A stretch of DNA of 64,000 nt. It comes from VRUE01 sp963753245. GTDB lineage: Bacteria; Actinomycetota; Thermoleophilia; Solirubrobacterales; 70-9. Shown here piece after piece: positions 63,137 through 64,000 of this stretch. Location: positions 46,395-110,394 of the forward strand of contig CAVWBK010000010.1 of NCBI GenBank assembly GCA_963753245.1, in the 5' to 3' direction. The notes under the pieces were generated by a model that made no database searches, was not told the origin of the DNA, and was given only the letters and a program-made list of their open reading frames with translations. Numbering within the stretch: position 1 is the stretch's first letter; the number at the start of each line of letters is the position of its first letter. A program made the position numbers and the translations under genes.

Positions 63137-63773
63137 ATGAAACGACCGAAGGTGCGCAGGCCTTCACCGGCGATGGTGGTGGCGCTCGTGGCGCTGATCC
63201 TCTCCCTGGCCGGCACCGCCTTCGCCGCGGTGAAGATCGGGACCAAGTCCCTGAAGAACGGCGCGATCACCACGAAGAAACTCAAGAACCGCGCGGTGAC
63301 CGGAGCGAAGCTCGCCGAAGGCTCGGTGAGCACGGCCAAGCTGGCGGAAGGCGCGGTCACCACGGCAAGCTGGCAGAAGGGGCTGTGAGTAAGCAAAACT
63401 CACCCCGGGCGAGCGCTCCGAAGGCTTCGTCACCTCCCAGGGGGCGCAGATCGCCCTGGCTGCTGGGACGAACACGACGATCGCCTCGCTAAACCTGCCG
63501 GCGGGCGGCAACTACGTCATCGTCGCCTCCGCCGATCTCGGCAACAACGCCGCCACGGCCAACTTGGTCGGTTGCCAGCTGCGCGACGAAGGCACGCTCC
63601 TCGCCGGCGGCTCGGCCAACCTCGCCCCGTTGGCGGTCTTCAGCCAGGAGACGGCGCTGACCGGCGCCTCTGGCGGCGGTACGGTGACGCTCGCCTGCGA
63701 ACCCGAAGAAGGCGCCCAAACGCGCAACCGCGTGATCACCGCGGTGCGGGTCGGCACCCTGAACAAACAGTAA
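63137..63773 (+). pseudogene. Frameshifted secreted protein of the 'LPKxSVG' type, paralogue of 58269
   Basis: Start ATG 63137 has AGGAGG six bases upstream. The N-terminus MVVALVALILSLAGTAFAAVKIGTKSL is a signal or membrane helix, followed by tandem 'KLAEGSVSTAKLAEGAVTTA' repeats of about 10 residues. Two single-base losses near 63364 and 63393 change the frame and create an early stop at 63388. The correct frame resumes as KLTPGERSEGFVTSQGAQIA and runs as one beta-domain to the TAA at 63773 (ending VGTLNKQ). The shifts lie in repetitive DNA, so slippage or sequencing error is possible. Confidence 0.75.
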
Positions 63774-64000
63774 GGAGAGAGGGGTCCCCTTCTCCGGTCG
63801 ATGCTCCCGGAACCGTGCAATCAGCGTAGCGCTGGCGCGTGGCTGTGGTTGGTTAAAGTTAAAGGAGGAGAGAGATGAAATTGGGGAAGGCACGCTGGGT
63901 AAAAGAGACGACGCCTTACGCTCCAACGGGAGCGCGAGCAGGCGGGGGAACGAGAACCGTAAAGTTGGCAAAGGGAGGGGCCAGGCGACCACAGGGCCGT
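63774..64000. other. End of window; possible group II intron 3' end on the minus strand
   Basis: No confirmed gene. A short frame opens at ATG 63875 after AAAGGAGGAG and is open to the window end, without recognisable domain. On the minus strand, GCACGGTTC with a distal CAGCC and a CAGCG/CGCTG stem (63808-63843), then a GGGG/CCCC-based hairpin (63775-63797), resemble domains V and VI of a group II intron. The domain V helix has two mismatches, so this is weak. Confidence 0.25.

Noticed and set aside
62754..63167. 137-residue minus-strand open frame after the IS110 transposase
   Set aside because: No recognisable domain, no clear ribosome-binding site, and it overlaps the start of the frameshifted secreted-protein gene.

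Overview
This 64 kb window is high-GC DNA. It most likely comes from an actinobacterium of the Thermoleophilia/Solirubrobacterales type. That is inferred from the GC content, the actinobacterial LexA box, a mycobacterial-like FadA2/FabG4/HtdX gene order, and two genes for secreted proteins with the 'LPKxSVGxKQL' N-terminus that I associate with this class. No 16S gene or other phylogenetic marker is present, so the class is an inference.

Layout. (1) 1-21358 is a surface-polysaccharide locus. It holds about ten glycosyltransferase domains (GT2 and GT4 types), a DegT-type aminotransferase, a GMC oxidoreductase, a Wzm/Wzt-type ABC exporter, a Wzx-like flippase, a serine-acetyltransferase-like enzyme, two NodB-type deacetylase domains and two multi-span membrane proteins. 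Three genes are domain fusions. (2) 21439-28283 is a head-to-tail array of five secreted GH26-like glycoside hydrolase paralogues, each with two conserved glutamates about 113 residues apart. Their N-terminal linkers differ completely, and a near-identical tract shared by copies 2 and 3 suggests gene conversion. (3) 28302-30408 carries GTP-dependent PEP carboxykinase and a small lipoprotein. (4) 30466-43388 is mostly co-directional: sucC-sucD-ferredoxin, then a TetR regulator with a 30-bp palindrome before its start, thiolase, FabG4-type reductase, MaoC/HtdX-type dehydratase, two acyl-CoA dehydrogenases, acyl-CoA ligase and a class III aminotransferase. It looks like a fatty-acyl-CoA metabolic unit. 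(5) 43496-52385 is housekeeping: a GGDEF/EAL protein, a YyaL-type thioredoxin-fold protein, an MMPL transporter, glutamine synthetase, a carboxymuconolactone-decarboxylase-family protein and a secreted protein. (6) 52465-54558 has an RlpA-like exported protein under a c-di-AMP (ydaO-type) riboswitch, RNase P RNA, lexA with its own SOS box, and tRNA-Leu(GAG).

(7) 54542-64000 is an accessory region. The tRNA-Leu 3' end is repeated exactly (19 bp) 243 bp downstream, bracketing the C-terminal remnant of a tyrosine integrase. A MobF/TrwC-type relaxase-helicase pseudogene with two frameshifts follows. Next come a complete IS1634-family element with an 11-bp terminal inverted repeat and a perfect 6-bp target duplication, an IS110-family transposase with a structured non-coding upstream region, and a frameshifted secreted-protein gene.

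In function, regions 1 and 2 probably act together on cell-surface glycan: assembly, export and trimming. Region 6 links cell-wall remodelling to c-di-AMP. Region 7 is a decaying integrated element. The strongest leads are the GH26 array, the riboswitch-RlpA pair, and the tRNA-bordered integrase remnant beside the broken relaxase.
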